A DNA stretch of 14,404 nucleotides from Oscillospiraceae bacterium (GTDB taxonomy: Bacteria; Bacillota; Clostridia; Oscillospirales; Ruminococcaceae): contig JAHZBJ010000013.1 in assembly GCA_019423445.1 (NCBI GenBank), positions 10,494-24,897 of the forward strand, given 5' to 3'. A program made the position numbers and the translations under genes. Under the pieces are notes generated by a model, which was given only the letters and a program-made list of their open reading frames with translations, was not told where the DNA came from and did not search any database. This document shows, piece by piece, positions 1 through 5,762 of this stretch. The first letter of the stretch is position 1. The number at the start of each line of letters is the position of its first letter.

Positions 1-177
1 GGGGGCCACCCGGACCCCGTCAATGGCGATGACATCGGTGGGATAGACGGGGTGGCCCAGCTGGGCCTTGTGGCCGTTGACGGTGATCCGCCCCTCCCGG
101 ATATATTCCTCGGTCCGCCGCCGGGAGAGGATCCCCTGGTCGGTAAGGGCCTTTTGAATGCGTACAGGCTTTGCCAT
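1..177 (-). CDS. Pseudouridine synthase, RsuA/RluB family (N-terminal part, runs off window)
   Basis: The 59 visible codons form an S4 RNA-binding domain: IQKALTDQGILSRRRTEEYI, then IREGRITVNG, and a final IAIDGV turn. In RsuA/RluB/RluE/RluF enzymes this domain precedes the pseudouridine synthase catalytic domain, which would lie beyond position 1. The family isomerises a specific uridine in 16S or 23S rRNA; which one cannot be told from this fragment. The ATG at 177 is preceded by an A/G-rich ribosome site (AAAGGAAG). It lies 43 bases after the stop of the carboxypeptidase gene on the same strand, so the two are probably co-transcribed. A dac-type carboxypeptidase near rluB is a familiar arrangement in spore-forming Firmicutes. 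The catalytic Asp is not in the window. Confidence 0.85.
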   Translation of the reverse strand, partial: MAKPVRIQKALTDQGILSRRRTEEYIREGRITVNGHKAQLGHPVYPTDVIAIDGVRVAP

Positions 178-220
178 CTGTGAACTTCCTTTCCTTTTCC
201 CCGCCCCGCTGGGGGCCGGG

Positions 221-1354
221 TTATCCGCCGAAGAGCCGCTGCCACAGGCTCTTGGGTTCCGGCGGCGGGAGGGCCGGCACCGCCGAAGCGGCGGCCAGGC
301 TGCTTTCCCCCACCGGCTGTCCATCCCTATAATATACTATCTTCCCCAGGATGTCACCACCCAAAATAGGTGCGTAAAGAAATTTCGGGGCGAAAACCCG
401 CTCCTCCACCGTTCCCTCCTGCCCCTGGACCACCGCCAGGCTCAGCTCCTCTACCTGGCGCAGCTCCACCGTGGAAGCGGTCCCCCCCACCACCGGCAGT
501 TCCAGAGTCTCCTGTGGGGAGAGCTCCGCTATCTGCACCTTGGGGAAGTACCGCTCATAAAGGGTCTCGTGAACGTTCCAGTCGTCGGGGCAGCCCAGGG
601 TGACACAGATGAGGGTGACACCATCCCTCCGGGCCGCCGACACCAGGCACCGCCCCGCTTTGTCGGTGAAGCCGGTTTTCACGCCGATGGCGTCAGGGTA
701 GAGGGAAAGGAGGCGGTTGTGGTTCAGCAGGCTGCGGTCGTAAGGGGGATTGCCGTAATGGAGGGTGAGGCGCTTGGAGGCGGCCATCTGGGCGAAATCC
801 GGGTTCCGGAGGGCCTCCCGGGCCAGAAGAGCCATGTCATAGGCGGTGGAGTAATGGCCCTCGGCGTCCAGCCCCGAGGGGGTGACAAAGTGGGTGTTCA
901 GCATCCCCAGCTCCTGGGCCCGGTGGTTCATCAGGGCGGCGAAGGCCGTAAGGCTCCCTGAGATCCGCACCGCCGCCGCCCCGGCGGCGTCGTTTCCCGA
1001 GGCGGTGAGCATCCCCCCCGCCAGGTTCCGGAGGGTGACGGTATCCCCCTCCTGGAGGCCCATGGAGGAGCCCTCCACCCGGATGGCCTCCGGGTCCACA
1101 ATAAACTCTTCATCCAGATTGGGCTGCTCCAGGGTCAGCAGCGCCGTCATAATCTTGGTGGTGCTGGCCATGGCCAGCTCCTTGTGGGGCTCCTGGGCGA
1201 AAAGGAGGGCGCCGGTCTGGGCTTCCATAACCACGGCGGCCTTGGCCCCCACTGTGTAATCCTCCCCCGTCACCAGGCACTGGGCCTGCGCCCTGGTCCC
1301 ACCCAGGGTCACCAGCACCGTCAGAGCCACCAGCCACGCCGTCCATCGCTTCAC
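221..1354 (-). CDS. D-alanyl-D-alanine carboxypeptidase (peptidase S11, DacF/DacB-like)
   Basis: This exported penicillin-binding protein removes the terminal D-Ala from peptidoglycan pentapeptides and so limits cross-linking. The 377-residue product has a signal peptide (residues 1-24, ending AQA). All three penicilloyl-serine motifs are present: STTK at 64-67 with the nucleophile Ser64, SGN at 119-121, and KTG at 226-228. A C-terminal beta-rich domain (about 275-355) follows, then a proline-rich linker and a short amphipathic end (SLWQRLFGG) that could sit on the membrane. I chose the GTG start at 1354 because GGGGAGG lies nine bases upstream and the signal peptide begins there. An in-frame ATG at 1459 would add 35 unlike residues and run into the upstream terminator. 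Its neighbour on the same strand is an RluB-type gene, a context seen for sporulation-linked carboxypeptidases. The exact paralogue (dacF or dacB) is uncertain. Confidence 0.93.
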   Translation of the reverse strand: MKRWTAWLVALTVLVTLGGTRAQAQCLVTGEDYTVGAKAAVVMEAQTGALLFAQEPHKELAMASTTKIMTALLTLEQPNLDEEFIVDPEAIRVEGSSMGLQEGDTVTLRNLAGGMLTASGNDAAGAAAVRISGSLTAFAALMNHRAQELGMLNTHFVTPSGLDAEGHYSTAYDMALLAREALRNPDFAQMAASKRLTLHYGNPPYDRSLLNHNRLLSLYPDAIGVKTGFTDKAGRCLVSAARRDGVTLICVTLGCPDDWNVHETLYERYFPKVQIAELSPQETLELPVVGGTASTVELRQVEELSLAVVQGQEGTVEERVFAPKFLYAPILGGDILGKIVYYRDGQPVGESSLAAASAVPALPPPEPKSLWQRLFGG

Positions 1355-1459
1355 GCTGCCATTCCTCCCCTTCGCATTTCTTCTCCACCATATATATTTC
1401 GGCCGGGGCGGGAGGATGCCGGGGACCAGGAAAAAGGGCTTTCCCGGACGGCCGGACAA

Positions 1460-1492
1460 AAAATACCCCCTGATGCCGGGGCATCAGGGGGC
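1460..1492 (-). terminator. Rho-independent terminator after the DUF1294 gene
   Basis: Read on the minus strand, an 11-bp perfect stem (CCCCCTGATGC with GCATCAGGGGG, loop of four) is followed directly by TATTTTTTG. It begins a few bases after the DUF1294 stop codon and separates that gene from the carboxypeptidase gene downstream. Confidence 0.9.
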
Positions 1493-1497
1493 GCTGT

Positions 1498-1821
1498 TCA
1501 GACGGAAAGGCGGCTGAATATGAACCATGCCAAAATCAGCTGGAGGATGAGGATGGCCGGGATACCCAGGACGAAGGACCGATGCTTCGTCTTGTGGCGG
1601 AAAACATACATCCCCAGAAGCACCCCCGGGGATCCTGCCAGGGCGGCCAGAAGGAACAAGGTCCGCTCCCGGATCCGGCGCCGGGGCTTCTTCCCCTTGG
1701 CCTCCCGCTTTTCGTTCCCCTTGGCGATGGACTTATCCACCCCCATGGCGGCAAAACCGGCGACACTCATCACAAGCACCAGGGCCAGGTCGGCGACCCA
1801 GATGATATCCTGGGAAAACAT
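1498..1821 (-). CDS. DUF1294 family small membrane protein
   Basis: The 107-residue product matches the DUF1294 pattern: MGVDKSIAKG after a first membrane segment, then a basic stretch ending RRRIRERTL, a second hydrophobic segment with GSPGVLLGM, the hallmark FRHKTKH, and a last membrane segment (about 84-103). Family members are short integral membrane proteins of unknown biochemical role, sometimes fused to a cold-shock domain, which is absent here. The ATG at 1821 has AAAGGAG ten bases upstream. It lies 25 bases after the unknown gene on the same strand, so both are probably one transcript ending at the terminator near 1475. The function is not known. Confidence 0.88.
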   Translation of the reverse strand: MFSQDIIWVADLALVLVMSVAGFAAMGVDKSIAKGNEKREAKGKKPRRRIRERTLFLLAALAGSPGVLLGMYVFRHKTKHRSFVLGIPAILILQLILAWFIFSRLSV

Positions 1822-1846
1822 AGGCGGTTTTCTCCTTTCGGCGGGA

Positions 1847-2419
1847 TCAGATGAGTCCCCAGCCCCGCAGCAGGCGGTACCAGGAATCGGAAAGGGTCTG
1901 GGGCAGTTCCTGAATGGTGGTCAAAAGCACCTGGGGCCCCTGAGTGAAATACAGGTAGGAAACGCCGAACACCGCCAGGGCCGCCAGGGCCAGCCAGACC
2001 CAATAGCCCACCCGGCGGCAGGCCACCGCCACCCAGCCATCCCCCACCGGCAGGTATCCGGCGGTTTTCCACCCCAGGGAGGCAAAGCCCTTTGGGTCGA
2101 AAACGGGAATGCACAGCAGGTGGTTCCCCACCTGGCGGCGGATGTACCCCAGGGTCCGGGAACCCTTCCGGGCCAGAACCCCCCGGCACCGCTTCCGGGA
2201 AAAGCTCCACTCCTCCCCGGTGCGCCGGTCAAGCTCCTCCATATCCCGGCGGCGGTAGATGGGGGCGGAATAGCTTTTCCGGAAGGAACCTGCCCCGGGG
2301 ATGGTGACCGCCTTGAGAACCCGCATTTCCCCTGCCGGCAGGTCCCTCGCCAGATGCGGCTCCCCCAAAAGCTTCAGGTCCTTCTCTCCTCCGTCCGGCA
2401 GCGCCCAGATGGTGGTCAT
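1847..2419 (-). CDS. Unknown protein with one membrane segment near the C-terminus
   Basis: I do not recognise this 190-residue protein. Residues 1-135 are soluble, basic in the middle (YRRRDMEELDRRTGE, then FSRKRCRG) and contain four scattered cysteines. One membrane segment lies at about 138-158 (WVWLALAALAVFGVSYLYF) and a tail of about 30 residues follows, as in a tail-located anchor. I chose the ATG at 2419, nine bases after GGAGG; an in-frame TTG at 2443 would place the ribosome site inside the coding region. It precedes the DUF1294 membrane protein by 25 bases and is probably co-transcribed. Steady GC-rich codon use and a proper ribosome site argue that it is real. Confidence 0.72.
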   Translation of the reverse strand: MTTIWALPDGGEKDLKLLGEPHLARDLPAGEMRVLKAVTIPGAGSFRKSYSAPIYRRRDMEELDRRTGEEWSFSRKRCRGVLARKGSRTLGYIRRQVGNHLLCIPVFDPKGFASLGWKTAGYLPVGDGWVAVACRRVGYWVWLALAALAVFGVSYLYFTQGPQVLLTTIQELPQTLSDSWYRLLRGWGLI

Positions 2420-2606
2420 GGCTCCCTTCCTCCCCCGCGACAATTCTACCCTTGATTATACCGTTTTGCCAACCTTCTTTCAAGTCCGTGAGAACACCTT
2501 CTGCGAGACGCAAAATTGTGCCCCGCTCTTTTCAGGTCCGTGAGAGAAGATTCTGCGAATTGCCAGTCTGTGCCCCGCTCCCCGGCCGGCTGGGGCCGGC
2601 TGCCAT

Positions 2607-2662
2607 GTCCGTGAGAATGCCCTCTGGGAGGCGCAGCGAGCTGTGTCCCTTTTCTCACGGAC
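2607..2662. repeat. Inverted repeat of 11 bp between opposing repeat units
   Basis: GTCCGTGAGAA at 2607-2617 is perfectly complementary to TTCTCACGGAC at 2652-2662, with 34 bases between. It arises where a plus-oriented unit meets the end of an inverted one and could fold as a hairpin in RNA or single-stranded DNA. Confidence 0.75.
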
Positions 2663-2714
2663 CTGAGCGCCCGGGTGGGGAAGGGCACAGCATTTCCTGA
2701 CCCAAAATGCAGAA

Positions 2715-2752
2715 GGCGCTGGAGAGGATCCATTGGGGTCCTTTCCAGCGCC
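2715..2752 (+). other. Strong 17-pair hairpin inside the repeat region
   Basis: The left arm at 2715-2731 pairs with 2736-2752 around the loop ATTG. As plus-strand RNA all 17 pairs form, two of them G-U. As minus-strand RNA the same two positions become A-C mismatches. It is followed on the plus strand by GGTTATTTG, a poor U-tract, so it is not a clear terminator. Both flanking genes are on the minus strand. Confidence 0.7.
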
Positions 2753-2765
2753 GGTTATTTGTTCA

Positions 2766-2912
2766 GAGAGCGGGATGCCGCCTTGCGCTTCTGCGTCCGT
2801 CTGCTCACGGACCCGAGAGCGGGCTACCGCCTTGCGTTTCTGCGTCCGTCTGCTCACGGACCTGAGAGCGGGATGCCGCCTTGCGCCCCTGTGTCCGTCT
2901 GCTCACGGACGC
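2766..2912. repeat. Three perfect-length tandem copies of a 49-bp unit
   Basis: Copies start at 2766, 2815 and 2864 and differ from each other at only a few positions. Each contains GTCCGT, six bases, then ACGGAC, a small hairpin. They are the best preserved inverted members of the surrounding repeat family. Confidence 0.92.
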
Positions 2913-2998
2913 AAAAACGGCTTCCGAATCCCAGGCGGCCTGCTCAGGGAGCGGGGCACAGACTGACGGTTTGCAGAATCTTCTCTCCCGGACCTAAA

Positions 2999-3877
2999 TT
3001 ATTCCTGGATCTCGATGGAGAGGATGGTGACGTCCTCCAGAGGCTTGTCGTTGCCGTCGGTATCCACGGCGGCGATGGCGTCCACCACCTCCATGCCGTC
3101 AATGACCTGGCCGAAGACGGTGTGCTTATAATCCAGGTGGGGGGTTCCGCCCACCTCTTTGTACCGCTGGATGGCCGGCTCATACTCGTCCAGATACTCC
3201 TGGGGCAGGCCGTTCTGCTGGTAGTCGGTGAGCTTGGCGTTAAGCTCATCCATCAGGGCCTGGGCGGAGGAGGCGTCAGAGGTGTTCAGCTGCCACTGGA
3301 AGCGGTTCACCGTCCACTGGAGCATGGTGTTCTGGGCGGCGCTGTCGGTGAGCTTATCGCCGCTCTGGACGATGAAGAACTGGCTGCCGTTGGTGTTGGT
3401 GCCGGCGTTGGCCATGGAGAGGGCCCCCCGGAAGTTGTGGAGGCTGGAGGAGAACTCGTCCTCAAAGGACTCCCCCCAGATGCTCTCCCCGCCCCGGCCG
3501 GTGGCGGTGGGGTCGCCCCCCTGGATCATAAAGTCGTCGATGACCCGGTGGAAGACGATGCCGTCATAGTAGCCGTCCTTGGCGTGGGTGATGAAGTTCT
3601 CCACCGCCTTGGGGGCTTCCTCCGGGTAAAGCTGGATGGTGATGTCCCCCATGGAGGTTTTCATCACCGCTACCGGGCCGTTGGCCTCGGCAAGCTGAGG
3701 ATTGGTCATTTCGCTTTCTCCTTCCTGCTCTGCGGACTGGGACTGAGACTGGGACTGGGGCTCTTCCCCGCTCTGGGAGGCGGACTGGCTCTGGGAGGAA
3801 GTGTCTTCCGCACCGCCGCAGCCCGCCAGCATAGCCAGGATCATTCCCGCCGCCAGCAATTTTTTCATACGCATCAT
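2999..3877 (-). CDS. Cyclophilin-type peptidyl-prolyl isomerase lipoprotein
   Basis: The 292-residue product is a predicted lipoprotein: a short charged start, a hydrophobic stretch, and the lipobox LAGC with Cys20 as the lipidation site. A Ser/Gln/Glu-rich linker follows (24-58). The cyclophilin domain runs from about 69 to the end, with FHRVIDDFMIQGGDPT (Arg111 at the catalytic position), GALSMAN, NGSQFFIV and the late KHTVFGQVIDGMEVVDAI. Between NGSQFFIV and KHTVFGQ there is an extra segment of about 70 residues rich in Gln, Leu and acidic residues, larger than in plain bacterial cyclophilins. It should catalyse proline isomerisation in proteins folding outside the membrane. The start is the first of two adjacent ATGs at 3877, eight bases after GGAGG; the in-frame ATG at 3964 would bury the lipobox. 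Downstream lies the repeat cluster, with no obvious terminator. Confidence 0.93.
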   Translation of the reverse strand: MMRMKKLLAAGMILAMLAGCGGAEDTSSQSQSASQSGEEPQSQSQSQSAEQEGESEMTNPQLAEANGPVAVMKTSMGDITIQLYPEEAPKAVENFITHAKDGYYDGIVFHRVIDDFMIQGGDPTATGRGGESIWGESFEDEFSSSLHNFRGALSMANAGTNTNGSQFFIVQSGDKLTDSAAQNTMLQWTVNRFQWQLNTSDASSAQALMDELNAKLTDYQQNGLPQEYLDEYEPAIQRYKEVGGTPHLDYKHTVFGQVIDGMEVVDAIAAVDTDGNDKPLEDVTILSIEIQE

Positions 3878-3917
3878 TGAGGATTCCTCCGGTAAAAAGG
3901 TTTCTGGGACGCCTACC

Positions 3918-3947
3918 ATTGTACCACAGCCCGGCGGGAAAATACAA
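3918..3947 (-). promoter_or_regulatory. Putative sigma-A promoter of the cyclophilin gene
   Basis: Reading the minus strand, TTGTAT (3942-3947) is followed after 18 bases by TACAAT (3918-3923), preceded by TG one base upstream as in extended -10 sites. The start codon is about 40 bases further on. Confidence 0.55.
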
Positions 3948-4021
3948 TGAACAGTCTGTGACATTTTCCCCGCCCCGCCGGGAAGCGTCGAAGGATGGGG
4001 AGAGGAAAATTTTCGGGGTGG

Positions 4022-4050
4022 TTGACTTCCCGCTCAGGAATGGTTAAACT
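4022..4050 (+). promoter_or_regulatory. Putative sigma-A promoter of the DUF1292 gene
   Basis: TTGACT at 4022-4027 and TAAACT at 4045-4050 are separated by 17 bases. They lie about 55 bases before the start codon and diverge from the cyclophilin promoter. Confidence 0.65.
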
Positions 4051-4105
4051 AAAGTCAGAACCAAAACACAGAACAGCGGGGCCCTGCCCCCGGGAGGATA
4101 TGCCC

Positions 4106-4432
4106 ATGGACCAGAACGAAAAGATGGAAAAGGACGTCATCAGCCTTTTGGACGAGGACGGCAAGGAGCACGAGTTCGAGATCGTGGACGCCCTGGAGCT
4201 GGAGGACCGCCAGTATATGGCCCTGGTCCCTCTCTACAGCGAGGACGAGGCCCAGGACGCCCTGGAGGACAGCGGCGAACTGGTGATCCTTCGGGTCAGC
4301 GACGAGGAGGACGAGGACGGGGAGCAGTACCTGGACGTCATCGAGGATGAGGAGGAGTACAACCGGGTGGCCGATCTCTTTATGGAACGGCTGGAGGAGT
4401 ACTTCGACTTCGAGGACGGGGAAGAGGAATAA
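4106..4432 (+). CDS. DUF1292 family acidic protein
   Basis: The 108-residue product fits DUF1292: it opens with DVISLLDEDGKEHEFEIVDAL, continues with QYMALVPLY, then an acidic loop, LVILRV and the closing EQYLDVIEDEEEYNRVADLF. Family members are small, very acidic cytosolic proteins common in Firmicutes, with no established biochemical function. The ATG at 4106 is chosen because GGAGG lies eight bases upstream; the ATG at 4100 is only two bases from it, and upstream in-frame starts overlap the promoter. The C-terminal tail is almost all acidic and aromatic residues (EEYFDFEDGEEE). It appears to be transcribed alone from the promoter at 4022-4050. No convincing U-tract terminator follows; only GC-rich palindromic sequence lies near 4465. 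Confidence 0.9.
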   Translation: MDQNEKMEKDVISLLDEDGKEHEFEIVDALELEDRQYMALVPLYSEDEAQDALEDSGELVILRVSDEEDEDGEQYLDVIEDEEEYNRVADLFMERLEEYFDFEDGEEE

Positions 4433-4554
4433 TCCTCTCCCCCGCCGGGAGCCCTGTCCCCCGGGGCCCCGGTCCCTGACAGAATACCCATCCGGAAGCG
4501 CGGCTTTCCCCCGGGGATGCCGCCCGGCCTGCGGTGTGCGTGATTACCGGTTAA

Positions 4555-4560
4555 TATAAT
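4555..4560 (+). promoter_or_regulatory. TATAAT -10 box of the 6S RNA candidate
   Basis: A perfect TATAAT lies seven bases before the predicted RNA 5' end. No good -35 hexamer is visible at the usual distance, so promoter strength is unclear. Confidence 0.55.
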
Positions 4561-4565
4561 CCAAC

Positions 4566-4723
4566 ACTTATATTACGGGAGCCCCCGCTCCGAAGTGGAT
4601 TGCAGACCTCCCGGCCTTTGGCCGGACGAAGGGAGCGAGAAGCCTAGGGCAGGCACCCACCTGTCGGAAGACGGGTTTTATCATCCGGTGTAACGGCATT
4701 GCGGGTCTTGTTCCGGAAATAAA
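4566..4723 (+). ncRNA. ssrS: 6S RNA candidate (SsrS)
   Basis: 6S RNA binds housekeeping RNA polymerase by imitating an open promoter. The 3' half here resembles known 6S RNAs. GAGAAGCCT at 4637-4645 is followed by GCACCCACCTGTC, a GGAA-capped hairpin (4659-4665 with 4670-4676), then GGTGTAACGGCATTGCGGG; E. coli 6S has the same order, with GAGAAGCCU, a CACCUUG hairpin and CGGCAU. The ends close on each other: 4568-4580 pairs with 4711-4722 with one mismatch and one bulge, and CCCGC (4584-4588) pairs with GCGGG (4701-4705). A short arm CCGGCC/GGCCGG lies at 4611-4625. At roughly 158 bases it is shorter than the usual 180-200. It has its own -10 box and a terminator at the 3' end. The identification rests on remembered conservation and hand folding. 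Confidence 0.75.
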
Positions 4724-4748
4724 AATAGCCGAAAGGCTATTTTTTTTG
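4721..4748 (+). terminator. Rho-independent terminator of the 6S RNA candidate
   Basis: AAAAATAGCC and GGCTATTTTT form a perfect 10-bp stem with a GAAA loop, followed by three more T residues. The core AATAGCC/GGCTATT is shared with the terminator at 6738-6765. Confidence 0.93.
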
Positions 4749-4774
4749 CCCCCGGGGCCTTTGCCGGGGCTTTT
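4748..4774 (+). terminator. Second, weaker terminator-like hairpin
   Basis: GCCCC at 4748-4752 pairs with GGGGC at 4766-4770, extended inward by GG/CC after a bulged C, and is followed by TTTT. It lies immediately after the first terminator. Confidence 0.5.
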
Positions 4775-4807
4775 CCCCTCTCAGGCCCCTTTCAATTGAA
4801 TATCCGC

Positions 4808-4852
4808 GGCTGCTCCCGGCAGACTAAAAACGGGAGCGGCCGTTCTTTTTTT
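4808..4852 (+). terminator. Third terminator-like hairpin, upstream of the TauE/SafE pair
   Basis: GGCTGCTCCCG (4808-4818) pairs with CGGGAGCGGCC (4831-4841), 11 pairs with one G-U, loop of 12, followed by GTTCTTTTTTT. It ends about 55 bases before the next start codon, so it could be a back-up terminator or a leader attenuator. Confidence 0.75.
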
Positions 4853-4908
4853 CCGCCCTTTTGGGAAAAGAACCTGCCGCCGCCAGGACCGGGAAAGGGG
4901 CGTTTCAC

Positions 4909-5265
4909 ATGGGGAGAAAATGGCTGGCCGCCGCCGGCGGCGTAGGGATCGGCCTCCTCAACGGCCTGCTGGGAGCCGGAGGGGGCATGGTGACGGTGCC
5001 CCTTCTGGAAGCCCTGGGGGTGAAGGGGAAAAAAAGCCACGCCACCAGCCTTGGGGTCATCGTCCCCCTCTCCCTTGTCAGCGCCTGCCTTTACTGGGGC
5101 CGGGGATGGCTGGTCCCCGGGGAGCTCCTCCCCTTTCTCCCCGGCGGCCTTTTGGGGGCGTGGCTGGGGGCACGGCTCCTTCCCCGCCTGAACACCGCCT
5201 GGATCAAGGCGCTCTTTGGGGTCCTCCTGCTCTGGGCCGCCTGGCGGCTTTTGTTCCGGGTCTGA
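4909..5265 (+). CDS. TauE/SafE family permease, half-size protein 1
   Basis: The 118-residue product has about four membrane segments and corresponds to one half of a TauE/SafE (DUF81) anion exporter. The diagnostic glycine motif GLLGAGGGMVTVPLL is at 19-33, followed by SHATSLGVIVPLSL, then GGLLGAWLGARL. Full-length members are about 250 residues with two such repeats and are implicated in export of sulfite, sulfoacetate or other organic anions. Substrate cannot be read from the sequence. The ATG at 4909 has AAAGGGG eight bases upstream; the ATG at 4861 adds an unrelated 16-residue leader. A second half-size gene follows 83 bases later on the same strand, and the two probably assemble as a heterodimer. 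Confidence 0.87.
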   Translation: MGRKWLAAAGGVGIGLLNGLLGAGGGMVTVPLLEALGVKGKKSHATSLGVIVPLSLVSACLYWGRGWLVPGELLPFLPGGLLGAWLGARLLPRLNTAWIKALFGVLLLWAAWRLLFRV

Positions 5266-5348
5266 GGGCCGCCGGAGGACGGAGAGGCGGGCCCCTCCAA
5301 GCTGTTTTTGAAAAAATCCCGCCCCGGCGGGCAAAGGAGGCGCGGACC

Positions 5349-5762
5349 TTGGATCTGTTTTTCTCCACCCTGGTGGCTGCCGCCGCCGGGGCCCTGGGGG
5401 CCATGGGCCTGGGGGGCGGCGGAATCCTGCTGGTGTGGCTGGCCCTCACCGGCACCGACCAGCTGGCGGCCCAGGGGCTGAACCTGGCCTTTATCCTGCC
5501 GGTGGGCATCCTGGGCCTCTGGTCCCACTGGAAAAACGGCCTGGTGGACTTCCGGACCGCCCTGCCCATGGTGGCGGGGGGCCTTCTGGGGCTGGGGGCC
5601 GGGGTCTTTCTGGCGGGGCGGCTGGGGAGCCTCCTCCTCTCCCGGCTCTTCGGCGGGCTGGTGGGGATCATCGCCCTCCGGGAGCTTTGGAGCGCCTGGC
5701 GCCTCTTCCGGAAAAAGGGCTGGGGGCTGCTGAGCAAATCTTCACAGGACCCACCTGCATAA
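5349..5762 (+). CDS. TauE/SafE family permease, half-size protein 2 (TTG start)
   Basis: This 137-residue protein carries the other half of a TauE/SafE transporter: GAMGLGGGGILLVWLAL at 18-34, then AAQGLNLAFILPVGI, GLVDFRTALPMVAGGLLG and RLFGGLVGIIALREL, giving about four membrane segments. It starts at TTG 5349, where GGAGG sits exactly eight bases upstream; no ATG fits. The reading frame is open far upstream, but that part is a shadow of protein 1 in another frame. It most likely works with the preceding half-size protein. A fused ancestral gene split in two, or duplication of a half-size gene, would both explain the pair. Downstream, 188 bases of GC-rich hairpins separate it from the SpoIIQ-like gene. 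Confidence 0.83.
   Translation: MDLFFSTLVAAAAGALGAMGLGGGGILLVWLALTGTDQLAAQGLNLAFILPVGILGLWSHWKNGLVDFRTALPMVAGGLLGLGAGVFLAGRLGSLLLSRLFGGLVGIIALRELWSAWRLFRKKGWGLLSKSSQDPPA

Larger units (their letters stand above)
2482..2995. repeat. Cluster of related 47-49 bp repeats in both orientations
   Basis: This non-coding stretch holds at least seven copies of one unit. Each unit begins GGTCCGTGAG or similar, has a variable middle, and ends TGTGCCCCGCTC or similar. Plus-oriented copies start at 2482, 2534 and about 2605. Inverted copies lie at 2766-2814, 2815-2863, 2864-2912 and 2949-2995, and a partial inverted one at about 2676-2713. The copy at 2534-2580 and the reverse complement of 2949-2995 agree at 42 of 47 positions by my count. 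The copy at 2482 agrees with 2534 at about 35 of 47. Unit lengths are not multiples of three, so this is not a protein repeat. The cluster fills the gap between the cyclophilin stop codon and the unknown gene. Confidence 0.85.

Noticed and set aside
158..961. Plus-strand reading frame of 267 codons
   Set aside because: It overlaps the carboxypeptidase, whose catalytic motifs are all on the minus strand.
1184..2455. Plus-strand reading frame of 423 codons
   Set aside because: It runs antisense through three minus-strand genes and a terminator; composition is proline/glycine-rich shadow sequence.
2766..2912. Protein repeat encoded by the 49-bp units
   Set aside because: 49 is not a multiple of three, so successive copies fall in different frames, and no ribosome site or conserved peptide was found.
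2482..2995. CRISPR array
   Set aside because: Units are directly adjacent or irregularly spaced, occur in both orientations, and there are no spacers of constant length and no cas genes nearby.
2675..3880. Plus-strand reading frame of 401 codons
   Set aside because: It is antisense to the cyclophilin gene and crosses the repeat cluster; it has no ribosome site and the minus strand has a clear protein family there.
4920..5348. 5' part of the long frame leading into the second TauE/SafE half
   Set aside because: It is an out-of-frame reading of the first half-size gene; the true start is the TTG at 5349 with an ideal ribosome site.
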